Source: Streptomyces sp. SID3212
Lineage (GTDB): Bacteria; Actinomycetota; Actinomycetes; Streptomycetales; Streptomycetaceae
NCBI RefSeq assembly: GCF_009865405.1
Contig: NZ_WWJY01001044.1
Location: 1-43,229 of the forward strand
Length of the DNA: 43,229 nucleotides
Direction of reading: 5' to 3'
The number at the start of each line of letters is the position of its first letter. Within the stretch, counting starts at the first letter, position 1. Below the pieces are notes generated by a model that worked only from the letters and a program-made list of their open reading frames with translations, was not told the DNA's origin and searched no databases. A program made the translations under genes and the position numbers. Below, in pieces: positions 1 through 8,570 of the stretch.

Positions 1-241
1 GGCCGGCCGCCTCGTCGGCCTCGCCGACCGGGAGCGGGAGGTCGCGTACGCCGTCGGCCGGGGCAGGTCCAACGCCGAGATCGCCGCCGATCTCTACATG
101 AGCGTGCCGACCGTCAAGGCCCACGTCTCCCGGGTCCTGGCCAAGCTCGGGCTCAACAACCGTGTGCAGATCGCCCTGTTGGTGCATGACGCGGATCCGG
201 CCACCGGCGACGGAGCCGACCGGGGCGGTGACGTACGGTGA
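1..241 (+). CDS. LuxR/NarL-type response regulator, C-terminal fragment
   Basis: The reading frame is open from base 2 and stops at TGA 239-241, giving the last 79 residues of a protein that begins left of the window. They form a LuxR-type helix-turn-helix: LADREREV opens the first helix, then SNAEIAADLYMS and VPTVKAHVSRVLAKLGLNNR, the recognition helix and dimerisation region typical of NarL/FixJ regulators. A receiver domain would be expected upstream but is outside the window, so a two-component role is an inference. The stop lies one base before the first possible ATG of the P450 gene, so the two may be transcribed together. Confidence 0.85.
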   Translation, partial: AGRLVGLADREREVAYAVGRGRSNAEIAADLYMSVPTVKAHVSRVLAKLGLNNRVQIALLVHDADPATGDGADRGGDVR

Positions 242-242
242 C

Positions 243-1430
243 ATGATGGCGATCATCGAACTGGAAGAGTACGGGCCGGACTTCAACAGCGATCCCTACC
301 CCTTCTACGCGAAACTCCGCGAGGCGGGGCCCGTTCACGAGGTACGGGACGACACGGGCCAGCGGTTCTGGCTCGTGGTCGGGTACGAGGAGGGGCGCGC
401 CACTCTCGCCGATCCCCGGCTCTCCAAGTCGCCGGTGGCCGGCGGCCTGCCGGAGGAGGCGATGGGCCCGCACGTCCTCACCAGCGACCCGCCCGACCAC
501 ACCCGGCTGCGGAAGCTGGTCTCCCGGGAGTTCACCGGGCGCCGCGTGGAGAGCCTGCGCCCGCGCGTCCAGCAGGTCACCGACGGCCTGCTCGACGCGC
601 TGCCGGCCACCGGGCGGGCCGACCTGGTCGACGTGCTGGCCTTCCCGCTGCCCATCACCGTCATCTGCGAACTCCTCGGCGTGCCGCACGAGGACCGCGA
701 CACGTTCCGCGCCTGGACCAACGAGTTCGTCGCGCCGCCGCGCCCGGGGGACGCGGAGAAGGCGGCCGGGGAACTCACCGCCTACCTCGACCACCTCATC
801 AAGGACCGGCGGGCCGCGCACCCCGGCGACGACCTGCTCTCCGCGCTGCTGCGCACCAACGCCCAGGACGACGACCGGCTCTCCGCCGACGAGTTACGGG
901 CCATGGCCTTCGTCCTGCTGGTGGCCGGCCACGAGACGACGGTCAACCTGATCTCCAACGGGGTACGGGCCCTGCTCGACCACCCCGACCAACTGGCCGC
1001 CCTGCGCGCCGACTTCTCCCTCCTCGACGGGGCGATCGAGGAGATGCTGCGCTACGACGGCCCGGTGGAGACCAGCACCAGGCGGTTCGCCCTGGAACCG
1101 GTCGCGTACGGGGACGTGGTGGTCCCGCCCGGCGACATGGTCCTGGTCGCCCTCGCGTCGATCGACCGCGACCCCGCCCGCTTCACCGCCCCCGACACGT
1201 TCGACATCCGCAGGTCGAGGACGCCGGGCCGGGGCGGCGGCCATCTCGCCTTCGGCCACGGCATCCACTTCTGCCTGGGCGCCCCGCTCGCCCGGCTGGA
1301 GGGCCGGATCGCCGTCCGCTCCCTGCTGGAGCGCTGCCCGGACCTTTCGCTCGACCCGGCGGCGGGACCGTACGACTGGCTGCCGGGACGGCTGATCCGC
1401 GGCACCCGCCGGCTGCCTGTGCGCTGGTGA
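243..1430 (+). CDS. Cytochrome P450 monooxygenase
   Basis: A 395-residue soluble bacterial P450, a normal length for the actinobacterial CYP105/CYP107 type. The oxygen-activating I-helix motif AGHETT is at residues 228-233, the K-helix ExxR (EMLR) at about 267-270, and the haem loop FGHGIHFCLG has its ligand Cys at residue 344. The start is one of two adjacent ATGs (243 or 246), beginning MMAIIELEEYG. Codons upstream of these in the same frame overlap the preceding regulator and look non-coding. The gene follows the LuxR-type regulator by one base, which suggests translational coupling. Substrate is unknown. No ferredoxin or ferredoxin reductase gene is next to it. It lies 13 kb from the PKS cluster, so a role there is possible but unsupported. 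Confidence 0.92.
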   Translation: MMAIIELEEYGPDFNSDPYPFYAKLREAGPVHEVRDDTGQRFWLVVGYEEGRATLADPRLSKSPVAGGLPEEAMGPHVLTSDPPDHTRLRKLVSREFTGRRVESLRPRVQQVTDGLLDALPATGRADLVDVLAFPLPITVICELLGVPHEDRDTFRAWTNEFVAPPRPGDAEKAAGELTAYLDHLIKDRRAAHPGDDLLSALLRTNAQDDDRLSADELRAMAFVLLVAGHETTVNLISNGVRALLDHPDQLAALRADFSLLDGAIEEMLRYDGPVETSTRRFALEPVAYGDVVVPPGDMVLVALASIDRDPARFTAPDTFDIRRSRTPGRGGGHLAFGHGIHFCLGAPLARLEGRIAVRSLLERCPDLSLDPAAGPYDWLPGRLIRGTRRLPVRW

Positions 1431-1444
1431 GAAGGGCTTCCTGC

Positions 1445-1469
1445 GGGGCCGGGCGGACTCTCAGGCCCC
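1445..1469. terminator. Possible weak bidirectional terminator between converging genes
   Basis: GGGGCC and GGCCCC form a 6-bp stem around a 13-nt loop, between the P450 stop and the converging dehydrogenase stop at 1461. The stem is short and has no T-tract. Confidence 0.3.
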
Positions 1470-2465
1470 CGGGATCTCCGCCAGCGCCACCGGCCGGTGG
1501 TCGCGGCGCGAGCGCTCGCACGCCTCCGCGATCCGCAGCGCGATCAACGCCTGCCTGCCGTCGCACGGATTGTCCAGCTCACCGTTGACGACCTGGATGA
1601 AGGCGTCCAGCTCCGCCTCGTACGCGGGGGCGAAGCGCTCCAGGAACCCGGGCCACGGGTTGTCGCAGCGCGGCGGCCCCTTGGGCTCGGTCGAGGTGAT
1701 CGGCGTACGGTCGTCGAGTCCGACGGCGAACTGGTCAAGCTCCCCGGCCAGCTCCATCCGTACGTCGTACCCCGCGCCGTTGAAGCGCGTCGCCGTGGCC
1801 GTGGCCAGCGTCCCGTCGTCCAGCGTGAGCACCACCGCCGCCGTGTCGACGTCGCCCGCCTCGCGGAACATCGGGGGCCCGGCGTCGGACCCGGTCGCGT
1901 ACACCTCCACCACCTCGCGCCCGGTGACCCACCGCATGATGTCGAAGTCGTGCACCAGACAGTCGCGGTACAGCCCGCCGGACAGCGGCAGATAACCCGC
2001 GGGCGGCGGCGCCGGGTCCGAGGTGATCGCCCGTACGGTGTGCAGCCGCCCGAGCTTCCCCGACCGTACGAGCTCCCGCGCGGCGGTGTACCCCGCGTCG
2101 AAGCGGCGCATGAACCCCAGCTGGAGCACCGTGCCCGCCTTCTCGACATCGGCCAGCGCGCCCAGCGTGCCCGGCAGGTCCAGCGCTATCGGCTTCTCGC
2201 AGAACGCGGGCAGCCCGGCCCGCGCCGCCCGGCTGATCAGGTCGGCGTGGGCCGAGGTGGCCGAGGCGATCACCACGGCGTCCACGCCCCAGGCGAAGAT
2301 CTCGTCCACGGAGGGGGCGGCGGTGGAGCCTGTCCGGTCCGCGACGAAGGACGCCCGTGCGGCGTCGGTGTCGGCGACGACCAGGGCCCCGACCTCACGA
2401 TGGCGGCTGAGCACTTCCGCGTGGAACGTTCCGATGCGGCCAGTGCCGATGAGTCCGATGCGCAT
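1461..2465 (-). CDS. Gfo/Idh/MocA family oxidoreductase, inositol 2-dehydrogenase-like
   Basis: A 334-residue NAD(P)-dependent sugar or cyclitol dehydrogenase. The N-terminal Rossmann fold begins MRIGLIGTGRIG (GxGxxG), the family's catalytic-lysine motif EKP is near residue 91, and the second domain has GFMRRFDAGY followed by HDFDIMRW with the expected His and Asp. In actinobacteria these motifs fit inositol 2-dehydrogenases best, but substrate cannot be fixed from motifs. It is transcribed divergently from a GntR/UTRA repressor, with a perfect palindrome between them, and lies beside a sugar-type ABC transporter and a ROK kinase. That context suggests uptake and first oxidation of a polyol or sugar (inference). 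Confidence 0.88.
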   Translation of the reverse strand: MRIGLIGTGRIGTFHAEVLSRHREVGALVVADTDAARASFVADRTGSTAAPSVDEIFAWGVDAVVIASATSAHADLISRAARAGLPAFCEKPIALDLPGTLGALADVEKAGTVLQLGFMRRFDAGYTAARELVRSGKLGRLHTVRAITSDPAPPPAGYLPLSGGLYRDCLVHDFDIMRWVTGREVVEVYATGSDAGPPMFREAGDVDTAAVVLTLDDGTLATATATRFNGAGYDVRMELAGELDQFAVGLDDRTPITSTEPKGPPRCDNPWPGFLERFAPAYEAELDAFIQVVNGELDNPCDGRQALIALRIAEACERSRRDHRPVALAEIPGA

Positions 2466-2505
2466 GGCCCCAAGGTGGCGGCACGCTCCTCACCGTGTCA
2501 AGCAT

Positions 2506-2517
2506 TTGTCCTGACAA
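2506..2517. promoter_or_regulatory. Palindromic operator candidate for the GntR regulator
   Basis: TTGTCCTGACAA is a perfect 5-bp inverted repeat around CT, placed between the divergent dehydrogenase (start 2465) and GntR (start 2568) genes. A further TGTCAA lies 10 bp to the left (2496-2501), which reads TTGACA on the dehydrogenase strand and could be a -35 element. The position and symmetry fit autoregulation by the adjacent GntR protein, which is inference. Confidence 0.6.
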
Positions 2518-2567
2518 TCGAACTTCACCACTTCACGCCGACATTCCCGGCGGCTACGCTCGGCGAC

Positions 2568-3356
2568 GTGCCCCATCAGCCGAGATCGTCCCAGCCCGGG
2601 CAGGAGACGGAGCCCTCCCTGCCGCTCCAGCTCAGCGTGGACCGCACCAGCCCGGTGCCCCTGTACTTCCAACTGTCCCAGCAGCTGGAGGGCGCCATCG
2701 AACAGGGCAGGCTGGCCCCGGGCAGCCTCCTCGGCAACGAGATCGAACTGGCGGCCCGGCTCGGGCTGTCCCGCCCCACCGTCCGCCAGGCCATCCAGTC
2801 CCTCGTCGACAAGGGGCTGCTGGTGCGCCGCCGGGGCGTCGGCACGCAGGTCGTCCACAGCCAGGTCAAACGCCCGCTGGAGCTGAGCAGCCTCTTCGAC
2901 GACCTGGAGGCGGCGGGCCAGCGCCCCGCGACCCGCGTCCTGGCCAACACCCTGGAGCCGGCCACCGCCCGGATCGCGGCGGCCCTCGGGGTGACGGAGG
3001 GCGCCGAGGTCCGGCTGATCGAGCGGCTGCGGTACGCGCACGACGAGCCCATGGCGTACCTCCGCAACCACCTGCCCACCGGCATGTTCGAGTGCGACAC
3101 CCCACGGCTGGAGGCCACCGGCCTCTACCGGATGATGCGCTCCGGCGGCATCACCCTGCACAGCGCCCGCCAGTCGGTCGGCGCCCGGGCCGCCACCCCG
3201 GAGGAGGCGGGACAGCTCACCGAACCCGCCGGGGCCCCGCTGCTCACCATGGAACGGACCACGTTCGACGACACGGGCCGGGCCGTCGAGTTCGGCTCGC
3301 ACATCTACCGCGCGTCGCGCTACGCCTTCGAGTTCCAGCTGCTCGTACGCCCCTGA
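2568..3356 (+). CDS. GntR/HutC-family transcriptional regulator with UTRA domain
   Basis: 262 residues from GTG 2568; an internal GTG at 2637 would give 239 and cannot be excluded. The winged helix spans about residues 25-100: PLYFQLSQQLEGAIEQG, then ELAARLGLSRPTVRQAIQSL and the wing GLLVRRRGVGTQV. The C-terminal UTRA effector domain includes RPATRVL, VRLIERLRYAHDEPMAY, and the closing YRASRYAFEFQL typical of HutC-type repressors. These bind small metabolites, often sugars. It faces the dehydrogenase across the palindrome at 2506 and precedes the ABC operon, so it is the likely local repressor of both (inference). Confidence 0.9.
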   Translation: MPHQPRSSQPGQETEPSLPLQLSVDRTSPVPLYFQLSQQLEGAIEQGRLAPGSLLGNEIELAARLGLSRPTVRQAIQSLVDKGLLVRRRGVGTQVVHSQVKRPLELSSLFDDLEAAGQRPATRVLANTLEPATARIAAALGVTEGAEVRLIERLRYAHDEPMAYLRNHLPTGMFECDTPRLEATGLYRMMRSGGITLHSARQSVGARAATPEEAGQLTEPAGAPLLTMERTTFDDTGRAVEFGSHIYRASRYAFEFQLLVRP

Positions 3357-3358
3357 GT

Positions 3359-3378
3359 TCCCGGGGTTCGCCCCGGGA
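3359..3378 (+). terminator. Hairpin with TTCG tetraloop after the GntR gene
   Basis: TCCCGGGG, TTCG, CCCCGGGA: a perfect 8-bp stem closed by the very stable TTCG tetraloop, two bases past the GntR stop. It lacks a T-tract, as is common in Streptomyces. It would separate the regulator from the ABC operon. Confidence 0.7.
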
Positions 3379-3445
3379 TTCCATCTGCTCCCCACCCGAC
3401 GGTTACCTGCCGGCGGCCCATGACCGATACTTGGGCGCCGGAACC

Positions 3446-3477
3446 GGTACGGGACAGATCAGGTACGGGACAGATCA
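3446..3477. repeat. Tandem 16-bp direct repeat upstream of the ABC operon
   Basis: GGTACGGGACAGATCA occurs twice in immediate succession (3446-3461 and 3462-3477). It lies just before the ribosome binding site AGGAAGGG of the binding-protein gene. It may be a regulatory site or a recent slippage duplication in the leader. Confidence 0.75.
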
Positions 3478-3493
3478 GGAAGGGCGCCGCGTC

Positions 3494-4522
3494 GTGGCAA
3501 AGGTCGGTACAGGAGTGCGCGCCATGGGTGCCGTACTGGCTGCGGTGCTCGGGGCCTCGGCGCTCGCGGGTTGCAGCAGCACAGGCGGCCTGCGGGCCGA
3601 GCAGCGGGCGGCCCGGGCCTCCGCGGAGGGACAGGCCGCGGGCCGGGCCGCCGTGTCCACCCCGAACTGGACCGTCGCCATGGTCACCCACTCCGGGGAC
3701 GGCGACACCTTCTGGGACATCGTCCAGAGGGGCGCCGAGCAGGCGGCGGAGAAGGACAACATCAAGTTCCTGTACGCGCACAGCGACCAGGGCCAGGAGC
3801 AGGCCCAGCAGGTCCAGTCGTACATCGACAAGAAGGTCGACGGGCTGATCGTCACGCTCGCCAAGCCCGACGCGATGAAGGACGTCCTCGCCAAGGCCCG
3901 CAAGGCCGGCATCCCCGTGATCACGGTCAACTCCGGCGCCGAGCAGTCCAAGGCGTTCGGCGCGCTGAGCCACATCGGCCAGGACGAGTCGATCGCCGGG
4001 GAGGCCGTCGGCGACGAACTGGACAAGCGCGGCAAGAAGAAGGCGCTCTGCGTCATCCACGAACAGGGCAACGTCGGCCACGAACAGCGCTGCGCCGGGG
4101 CGAAGAAGACCTTCGGCGGATCGATGACCAACCTGTACGTCGACGGCACGAACATGCCCGACGTCCAGGCGTCCATCGAGGCGAAGCTCCAGGCAGACCC
4201 GTCCATCGACACCGTCGTCACGCTCGGCGCCCCCTTCGCCGACGCCGCCGTCCAGGCCAAGAAGTCCGCCGACAGCAAGGCCGAGATCGACACCTTCGAC
4301 CTCAACGCCGCCGTCGCCGCCTCCCTCAAGGCCGGGACGCTCGGCTTCGCCGTCGACCAGCAGCCGTACCTCCAGGGGTACGAGGCCGTGGACCTGCTCT
4401 GGCTCTACCGCTACAACGCCGACGTGCTCGGCGGCGGCCGCCCCGTCCTCACCGGACCGCAGATCATCACCCAGCAGGACGCCGGGGCACTGGCGGGCTA
4501 CACCGACCGGGGTACGCGATGA
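3494..4522 (+). CDS. Sugar-type ABC transporter substrate-binding lipoprotein
   Basis: 342 residues from GTG 3494, with AGGAAGGG about 10 bases upstream. The N-terminus is a lipoprotein signal: a short basic start, a hydrophobic stretch and the lipobox ALAGC with Cys27, so the protein should be anchored outside the membrane. The rest has the ribose/inositol-binding-protein pattern (periplasmic-binding-protein family 4): [56 protein letters not shown], and [16 protein letters not shown] near the end. Its stop overlaps the permease start (ATGA at 4519), so expression is coupled. Ligand is unknown; the neighbouring dehydrogenase makes inositol or a related sugar plausible. Confidence 0.9.
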   Translation: MAKVGTGVRAMGAVLAAVLGASALAGCSSTGGLRAEQRAARASAEGQAAGRAAVSTPNWTVAMVTHSGDGDTFWDIVQRGAEQAAEKDNIKFLYAHSDQGQEQAQQVQSYIDKKVDGLIVTLAKPDAMKDVLAKARKAGIPVITVNSGAEQSKAFGALSHIGQDESIAGEAVGDELDKRGKKKALCVIHEQGNVGHEQRCAGAKKTFGGSMTNLYVDGTNMPDVQASIEAKLQADPSIDTVVTLGAPFADAAVQAKKSADSKAEIDTFDLNAAVAASLKAGTLGFAVDQQPYLQGYEAVDLLWLYRYNADVLGGGRPVLTGPQIITQQDAGALAGYTDRGTR

Positions 4523-5595
4523 CCACGAGCGCACCCCCCGTCGAGGACCGTCCCGGCGGGCCCGGCGGACCGGCCCCCGGCGACGAACGGCTGCTGGGCG
4601 CCTCCCCGTTGCGCAAGCTCCTCGGCCGTCCCGAGCTGGGCGCCGTCGTCGGCGCCCTCGCCGTCTTCCTCTTCTTCGCGGTCGTCGCGGACTCGTTCCT
4701 GCGGATGTCCAGCTTCGGTACGGTCCTCTACGCCGCCTCCACGATCGGGATCATGGCCGTCCCGGTGGCGCTGCTCATGATCGGCGGCGAGTTCGACCTC
4801 TCCGCCGGGGTCATGGTCACCAGCTCCGCCCTGGTCACCTCGATGTTCAGCTACCAGATGACGGCGAACGTCTGGGTCGGGGTCTTCGTCTCGCTGCTGG
4901 TCACCCTCGCCCTGGGCGCCTTCAACGGCCTCATGCTGACCCGTACCAAACTCCCCAGCTTCATCATCACGCTGGGCACGTTCCTGATGCTCACCGGCCT
5001 CAACCTCGGCCTGACGAAGCTCATCAGCGGCACGGTGTCGACCAAGGCCATCGGCGACATGGAGGGCTTTCCCTCTGCGAAGAAGCTCTTCGCCTCCCAG
5101 CTGACCCTGGGGAACATCGAGCTGAAGGTCACCATCCTCTGGTGGATCGTCCTCGTCGCCGTCGCCACGTGGATCCTGCTGCGCACCCGCTTCGGCAACT
5201 GGATCTTCGCGGTCGGCGGCAACGCCGACGCCGCGCGGGCCGTCGGGGTGCCGGTCGCGAAGACCCGGATCGGCCTCTACATGGGGGTGGCGTTCTGTGC
5301 CTGGATCTCCGGCCAGCACCTGCTGTTCTCGTTCGACGTCGTGCAGTCCGGCGAGGGCGTCGGCAACGAGCTGACGTACATCATCGCGGCCGTCATCGGC
5401 GGCTGCCTGATCACCGGCGGGTACGGCTCCGCCGTCGGCTCCGCGGTCGGCGCGTTCATCTTCGGCATGACCAGCAAGGGCATCGTGTACGCGGAGTGGA
5501 ACCCCGACTGGTTCAAGTTCTTCCTCGGAGCGATGCTCCTTCTGGCCACCCTGCTCAACGCCTGGGTGCGCAAGCGTGCGGAGGCGACACGATGA
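4519..5595 (+). CDS. Sugar-type ABC transporter permease
   Basis: 358 residues with many hydrophobic segments, in the ribose/xylose/inositol permease family. Supporting motifs are [13 protein letters not shown], a variant of the family's GGIDLSVG loop; [19 protein letters not shown]; the cytoplasmic coupling loop [17 protein letters not shown] with the EAA-like glycine; and [20 protein letters not shown] near the C-terminus. The N-terminal 45 residues are Pro/Gly-rich and cytoplasmic. It overlaps the binding-protein gene by 4 bases and the ATPase gene by 4 bases. Only one permease gene is seen, so the channel is probably a homodimer. Confidence 0.92.
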   Translation: MTTSAPPVEDRPGGPGGPAPGDERLLGASPLRKLLGRPELGAVVGALAVFLFFAVVADSFLRMSSFGTVLYAASTIGIMAVPVALLMIGGEFDLSAGVMVTSSALVTSMFSYQMTANVWVGVFVSLLVTLALGAFNGLMLTRTKLPSFIITLGTFLMLTGLNLGLTKLISGTVSTKAIGDMEGFPSAKKLFASQLTLGNIELKVTILWWIVLVAVATWILLRTRFGNWIFAVGGNADAARAVGVPVAKTRIGLYMGVAFCAWISGQHLLFSFDVVQSGEGVGNELTYIIAAVIGGCLITGGYGSAVGSAVGAFIFGMTSKGIVYAEWNPDWFKFFLGAMLLLATLLNAWVRKRAEATR

Positions 5596-6389
5596 CGGCC
5601 CTCGTAGAACTGGACGGCGTCAGCAAGTACTACGGCAACGTCCGCGCCCTCGAAGGGGTCTCCCTGGAGGTCCAGGCCGGCTCCATCAGCTGTGTGCTGG
5701 GTGACAACGGCGCGGGCAAGTCCACCCTCATCAAGATCATCTCGGGGCTGCACCGGCACGACGCGGGTGACTTCCTGATCGACGGCGAGAAGACCACGCT
5801 GTCGTCGCCGCGCGAGGCCCTGGACCGGGGCATCGCCACCGTCTACCAGGACCTCGCCGTCGTCCCGCTGATGCCGGTCTGGCGCAACTTCTTCCTCGGC
5901 TCCGAGCCGACCCGCGGCGCCGGTCCCTTCAAACGGCTCGACGTGGACCTGATGCGCTCCACCACCCGCGCCGAGCTGCTGCGCATGGGCATCGACCTGC
6001 GCGACGTCGACCAGCCCATCGGCACCCTGTCCGGCGGCGAGCGCCAGTGCGTGGCCATCGCCCGCGCCGTGCACTTCGGCGCGAAGGTCCTCGTCCTGGA
6101 CGAGCCGACCGCCGCGCTCGGGGTCAAGCAGTCCGGCGTGGTGCTCAAGTACGTGGCCGCCGCGCGGGACGCGGGCCTCGGCGTGGTCCTCATCACCCAC
6201 AACCCGCACCACGCCTTCCTGGTCGGCGACCGGTTCACGCTGCTCAAGCGCGGGGTCATGGCCGGCAGCCACACGAAGGACTCGATCACCCTGGACGAGC
6301 TGACCCGCCAGATGGCGGGCGGCTCCGAACTGGAGGAACTGACCCACGAGCTGTCCCGCCCGGCCGCCCCGGGGCCGGCCGCCGAGTAG
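5592..6389 (+). CDS. Sugar-type ABC transporter ATPase, single nucleotide-binding domain
   Basis: 265 residues with one complete ATPase: Walker [10 protein letters not shown] near residue 38, Q-loop [19 protein letters not shown], signature LSGGERQ, Walker [12 protein letters not shown] and the switch His in LITHNPHHA. The sequence matches the RbsA/XylG family, whose usual members have two fused ATPase domains of about 500 residues. This one has only the N-terminal half and must dimerise, as in the FrcA-like subgroup. It is translationally coupled to the permease (ATGA at 5592). Confidence 0.92.
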   Translation: MTALVELDGVSKYYGNVRALEGVSLEVQAGSISCVLGDNGAGKSTLIKIISGLHRHDAGDFLIDGEKTTLSSPREALDRGIATVYQDLAVVPLMPVWRNFFLGSEPTRGAGPFKRLDVDLMRSTTRAELLRMGIDLRDVDQPIGTLSGGERQCVAIARAVHFGAKVLVLDEPTAALGVKQSGVVLKYVAAARDAGLGVVLITHNPHHAFLVGDRFTLLKRGVMAGSHTKDSITLDELTRQMAGGSELEELTHELSRPAAPGPAAE

Positions 6390-6404
6390 GCGCGCGGGCG
6401 CGCC
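6389..6404 (+). terminator. GC hairpin directly after the ABC operon
   Basis: GGCGCG, CGGG, CGCGCC: a 6-bp stem and 4-base loop starting at the last base of the ATPase stop codon. There is no T-tract. Confidence 0.5.
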
Positions 6405-6405
6405 G

Positions 6406-6480
6406 GAGCCGTACCGGACCCCGCCGGAGCCGTAGGACCGGCCCGCCCGAGCCGTACGACCGGCCCGGGCCGGGCCCGTA
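6406..6480. repeat. Phased GAGCCGTA repeats upstream of the ROK kinase
   Basis: GAGCCGTA occurs at 6406-6413, 6427-6434 and 6449-6456, spaced 21 and 22 bp. Copies two and three are followed by GACCGGCCCG. A degenerate copy, GGGCCCGTA, ends at 6480. No gene is visible in the 289 bases 6390-6678. The spacing is about two helical turns, so this could be a regulatory array for the kinase operon, or simply decayed sequence. Confidence 0.55.
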
Positions 6481-6678
6481 CCACCGCGTGAACCCCGGTC
6501 CGTGGCGACCCCGGGCAGGGCGGATGGCAGAATCGGCCCCGGCGGGCACCGTCCGCCGCCGCCGCCCGCCAGGGCCCGGCCCCGACCCCGCAGGGACGAC
6601 ACGACTCGTGCGAGCGATCAGCCGAGGACGCACTCGGTACGGCAGGCCTGAGCCGACGGACACCAGGGAGCCGGGCCG

Positions 6679-7845
6679 ATGAGCACGTACCGCGACTTCG
6701 CGCACCGCGGGTCCGCCCGCGGCACGGTCCTCAGGACCGTCGGCACCAGGGAGCGCCGCTCCCTGCTCACCGCGCCCCGCGTCCCGACCGTCGGCATCGA
6801 CATCGGCGGGACGAAGGTGATGGCCGGGGTGGTCGACCCGGACGGCAACATCCTGGAGAAGATCCGGACCGAGACCCCGGACAAGTCCAAGAGCCCCCGC
6901 GTGGTCGAGGACACCATCGTGGAGCTGGTCCTCGACCTCTCCGACCGCCACGACGTGCACGCCGTCGGCATCGGCGCGGCCGGCTGGGTCGACGCCGACC
7001 GCTCGCGGGTCCTCTTCGCCCCGCACCTCGCCTGGCGCGACGAACCCCTGCGGGACGCGATCGCCGGGCGCCTCGCCGTCCCCGTGATGGTGGACAACGA
7101 CGCCAACACCGCCGCCTGGGCCGAATGGCGCTTCGGCGCCGGACGCGGCGAGGACCACCTCGTCATGATCACGCTGGGCACCGGCATCGGCGGCGCGATC
7201 CTGGAGGACGGCCGGGTCAAGCGCGGCAAGTACGGCGTCGCCGGCGAGTTCGGCCACATGCAGGTCGTCCCCGGCGGCCACCGCTGCCCCTGCGGCAACC
7301 GCGGCTGCTGGGAGCAGTACAGCTCCGGCAACGCGCTCGTCAGGGAGGCCAGGGAACTGGCCGTCGCCGACTCCCCGGTCGCGTACAACATCATCGACCG
7401 CGTCAAGGGCAACGTCCACGAGATCACCGGCCCGCTCATCACCGAACTCGCCCGCGAGGGCGACGCCATGTGCATCGAGCTGTTCCAGGACATCGGCCAG
7501 TGGCTCGGCGTCGGCATCGCCAACCTCGCCGCCGCCCTCGACCCCTCCTGCTTCGTCATCGGCGGTGGCGTCAGCGCCGCCGACGACCTGCTCATCGGCC
7601 CGGCCCGCGACGCCTTCCGCCGCCACCTCACCGGGCGCGGTTACCGCCCCGAGGCGCGCATCGTCAAGGCCGAGCTGGGCCCCGAGGCGGGCATGGTCGG
7701 CGCCGCCGACCTCGCCCGGCTGGTGGCGCGCCGCTTCCGCCGGGCCACCCGCCGCCGTGTCGAGCGCTACGAACGCTACGAGCGGTACGCGCAGGCCATC
7801 CGTACCAGCCGTACGGCCCCGACCGAGGAGGAACCGCCGTCATGA
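6679..7845 (+). CDS. ROK-family sugar kinase (glucokinase-like)
   Basis: 388 residues from ATG 6679, preceded by GGGAGCC. The phosphate-binding motif DIGGTK is near residue 40. VDNDANTAAWAEWRFG carries the catalytic Asp, followed by ITLGTGIGGAI. The structural zinc site is CPCGNRGCWEQYSSG after the conserved His of GEFGHMQV. The protein has about 33 extra N-terminal residues and a basic C-terminal tail rich in Arg and Tyr (RRRVERYERYERY) not seen in the core family. ROK members phosphorylate glucose or other hexoses at the expense of ATP. It lacks the N-terminal helix-turn-helix of ROK repressors. Its stop overlaps the next gene. Confidence 0.92.
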   Translation: MSTYRDFAHRGSARGTVLRTVGTRERRSLLTAPRVPTVGIDIGGTKVMAGVVDPDGNILEKIRTETPDKSKSPRVVEDTIVELVLDLSDRHDVHAVGIGAAGWVDADRSRVLFAPHLAWRDEPLRDAIAGRLAVPVMVDNDANTAAWAEWRFGAGRGEDHLVMITLGTGIGGAILEDGRVKRGKYGVAGEFGHMQVVPGGHRCPCGNRGCWEQYSSGNALVREARELAVADSPVAYNIIDRVKGNVHEITGPLITELAREGDAMCIELFQDIGQWLGVGIANLAAALDPSCFVIGGGVSAADDLLIGPARDAFRRHLTGRGYRPEARIVKAELGPEAGMVGAADLARLVARRFRRATRRRVERYERYERYAQAIRTSRTAPTEEEPPS

Positions 7846-8438
7846 GCACCCTCCCCTCGCACGTGCCGCCACCGCAGCCGGTACGGCCGGGCGACGACGG
7901 CAAGCCCCCGGAGGACCGCCGTCACCGCAACCGCCGCCGCTGGCTGACCGCCGTCGTCATCGTGCTGCTCGTCGGCGTCCCGGCGGGCTACCTGGTCGTC
8001 TCCGCCGAGCAGAGCCGCAGCAGCGGCCGGGACAAGGAGGCCGAGTCGTCGGCCACCGGCCTCCAGCCGCTGCGCCCCTCCAAGATGAAGCGCCGCATCT
8101 ACGAGGTCCCGGTCCCCGGCGGCGCCACCGGACTGCGCTACTACGAGACCAGCAACTGGAAGTCCAGCCGGCTGTACGTCCAGTTCGACGTCACCTCGGG
8201 ACGGCTCGACACCTTCCTGACGGAGATGGGCGTCACCCGCTCCTCCCTCAAGGAAGGCTCCATCCCCATCTCCGCCCGCGACCAGCGCACAGTGGGCTGG
8301 GACTTCGACATCCCGGACCACGCCTGGGCCGGGGTGAGCCACGACCAGAAGGACCCCAGACCCAGCCAGGACGTGGTGGTCGACCTCTCGGACCCGGCCT
8401 TCCCACGCGTGTACGTCGTCTCCACGGCGACGCCCTGA
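7842..8438 (+). CDS. Single-pass membrane protein of unknown function coupled to the kinase
   Basis: 198 residues. The start ATG at 7842 overlaps the kinase stop by 4 bases and has GAGGAGGAA upstream. A Pro-rich basic N-terminus of about 40 residues is followed by one hydrophobic helix (WLTAVVIVLLVGVPAGYLVV). An extracytoplasmic domain of about 135 residues contains GATGLRYYETSNWKSSRLYVQF and ends SDPAFPRVYVVSTATP. I do not recognise the outer domain. The tight coupling to a sugar kinase suggests joint expression but not a defined job. Confidence 0.8.
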   Translation: MSTLPSHVPPPQPVRPGDDGKPPEDRRHRNRRRWLTAVVIVLLVGVPAGYLVVSAEQSRSSGRDKEAESSATGLQPLRPSKMKRRIYEVPVPGGATGLRYYETSNWKSSRLYVQFDVTSGRLDTFLTEMGVTRSSLKEGSIPISARDQRTVGWDFDIPDHAWAGVSHDQKDPRPSQDVVVDLSDPAFPRVYVVSTATP

Positions 8439-8570
8439 CCGCTCCGGGTGGCTCATGCCCCGGACCAGGTTCGCCCGGCTGGCCCCGCGCGGTGAGGGCG
8501 GCCCGGGGGCGCCGGGGGGAGATAGTCGGTGGGACCGGTACGCCCCTCAGGCCGTGGACGAGGAGTGAGC

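Noticed and set aside
243..1430. P450 as a tailoring enzyme of the PKS cluster
   Set aside because: It is more than 13 kb away, on the other strand, and separated by transport and sugar genes. Nothing in the sequence links it to the cluster.
1497..2567. Open plus-strand frame leading into the GntR gene from upstream
   Set aside because: It runs antisense to the dehydrogenase gene, and its translation is Arg/Pro/Gly-rich without any domain. It is open only because of the high GC content. The regulator itself begins at GTG 2568.
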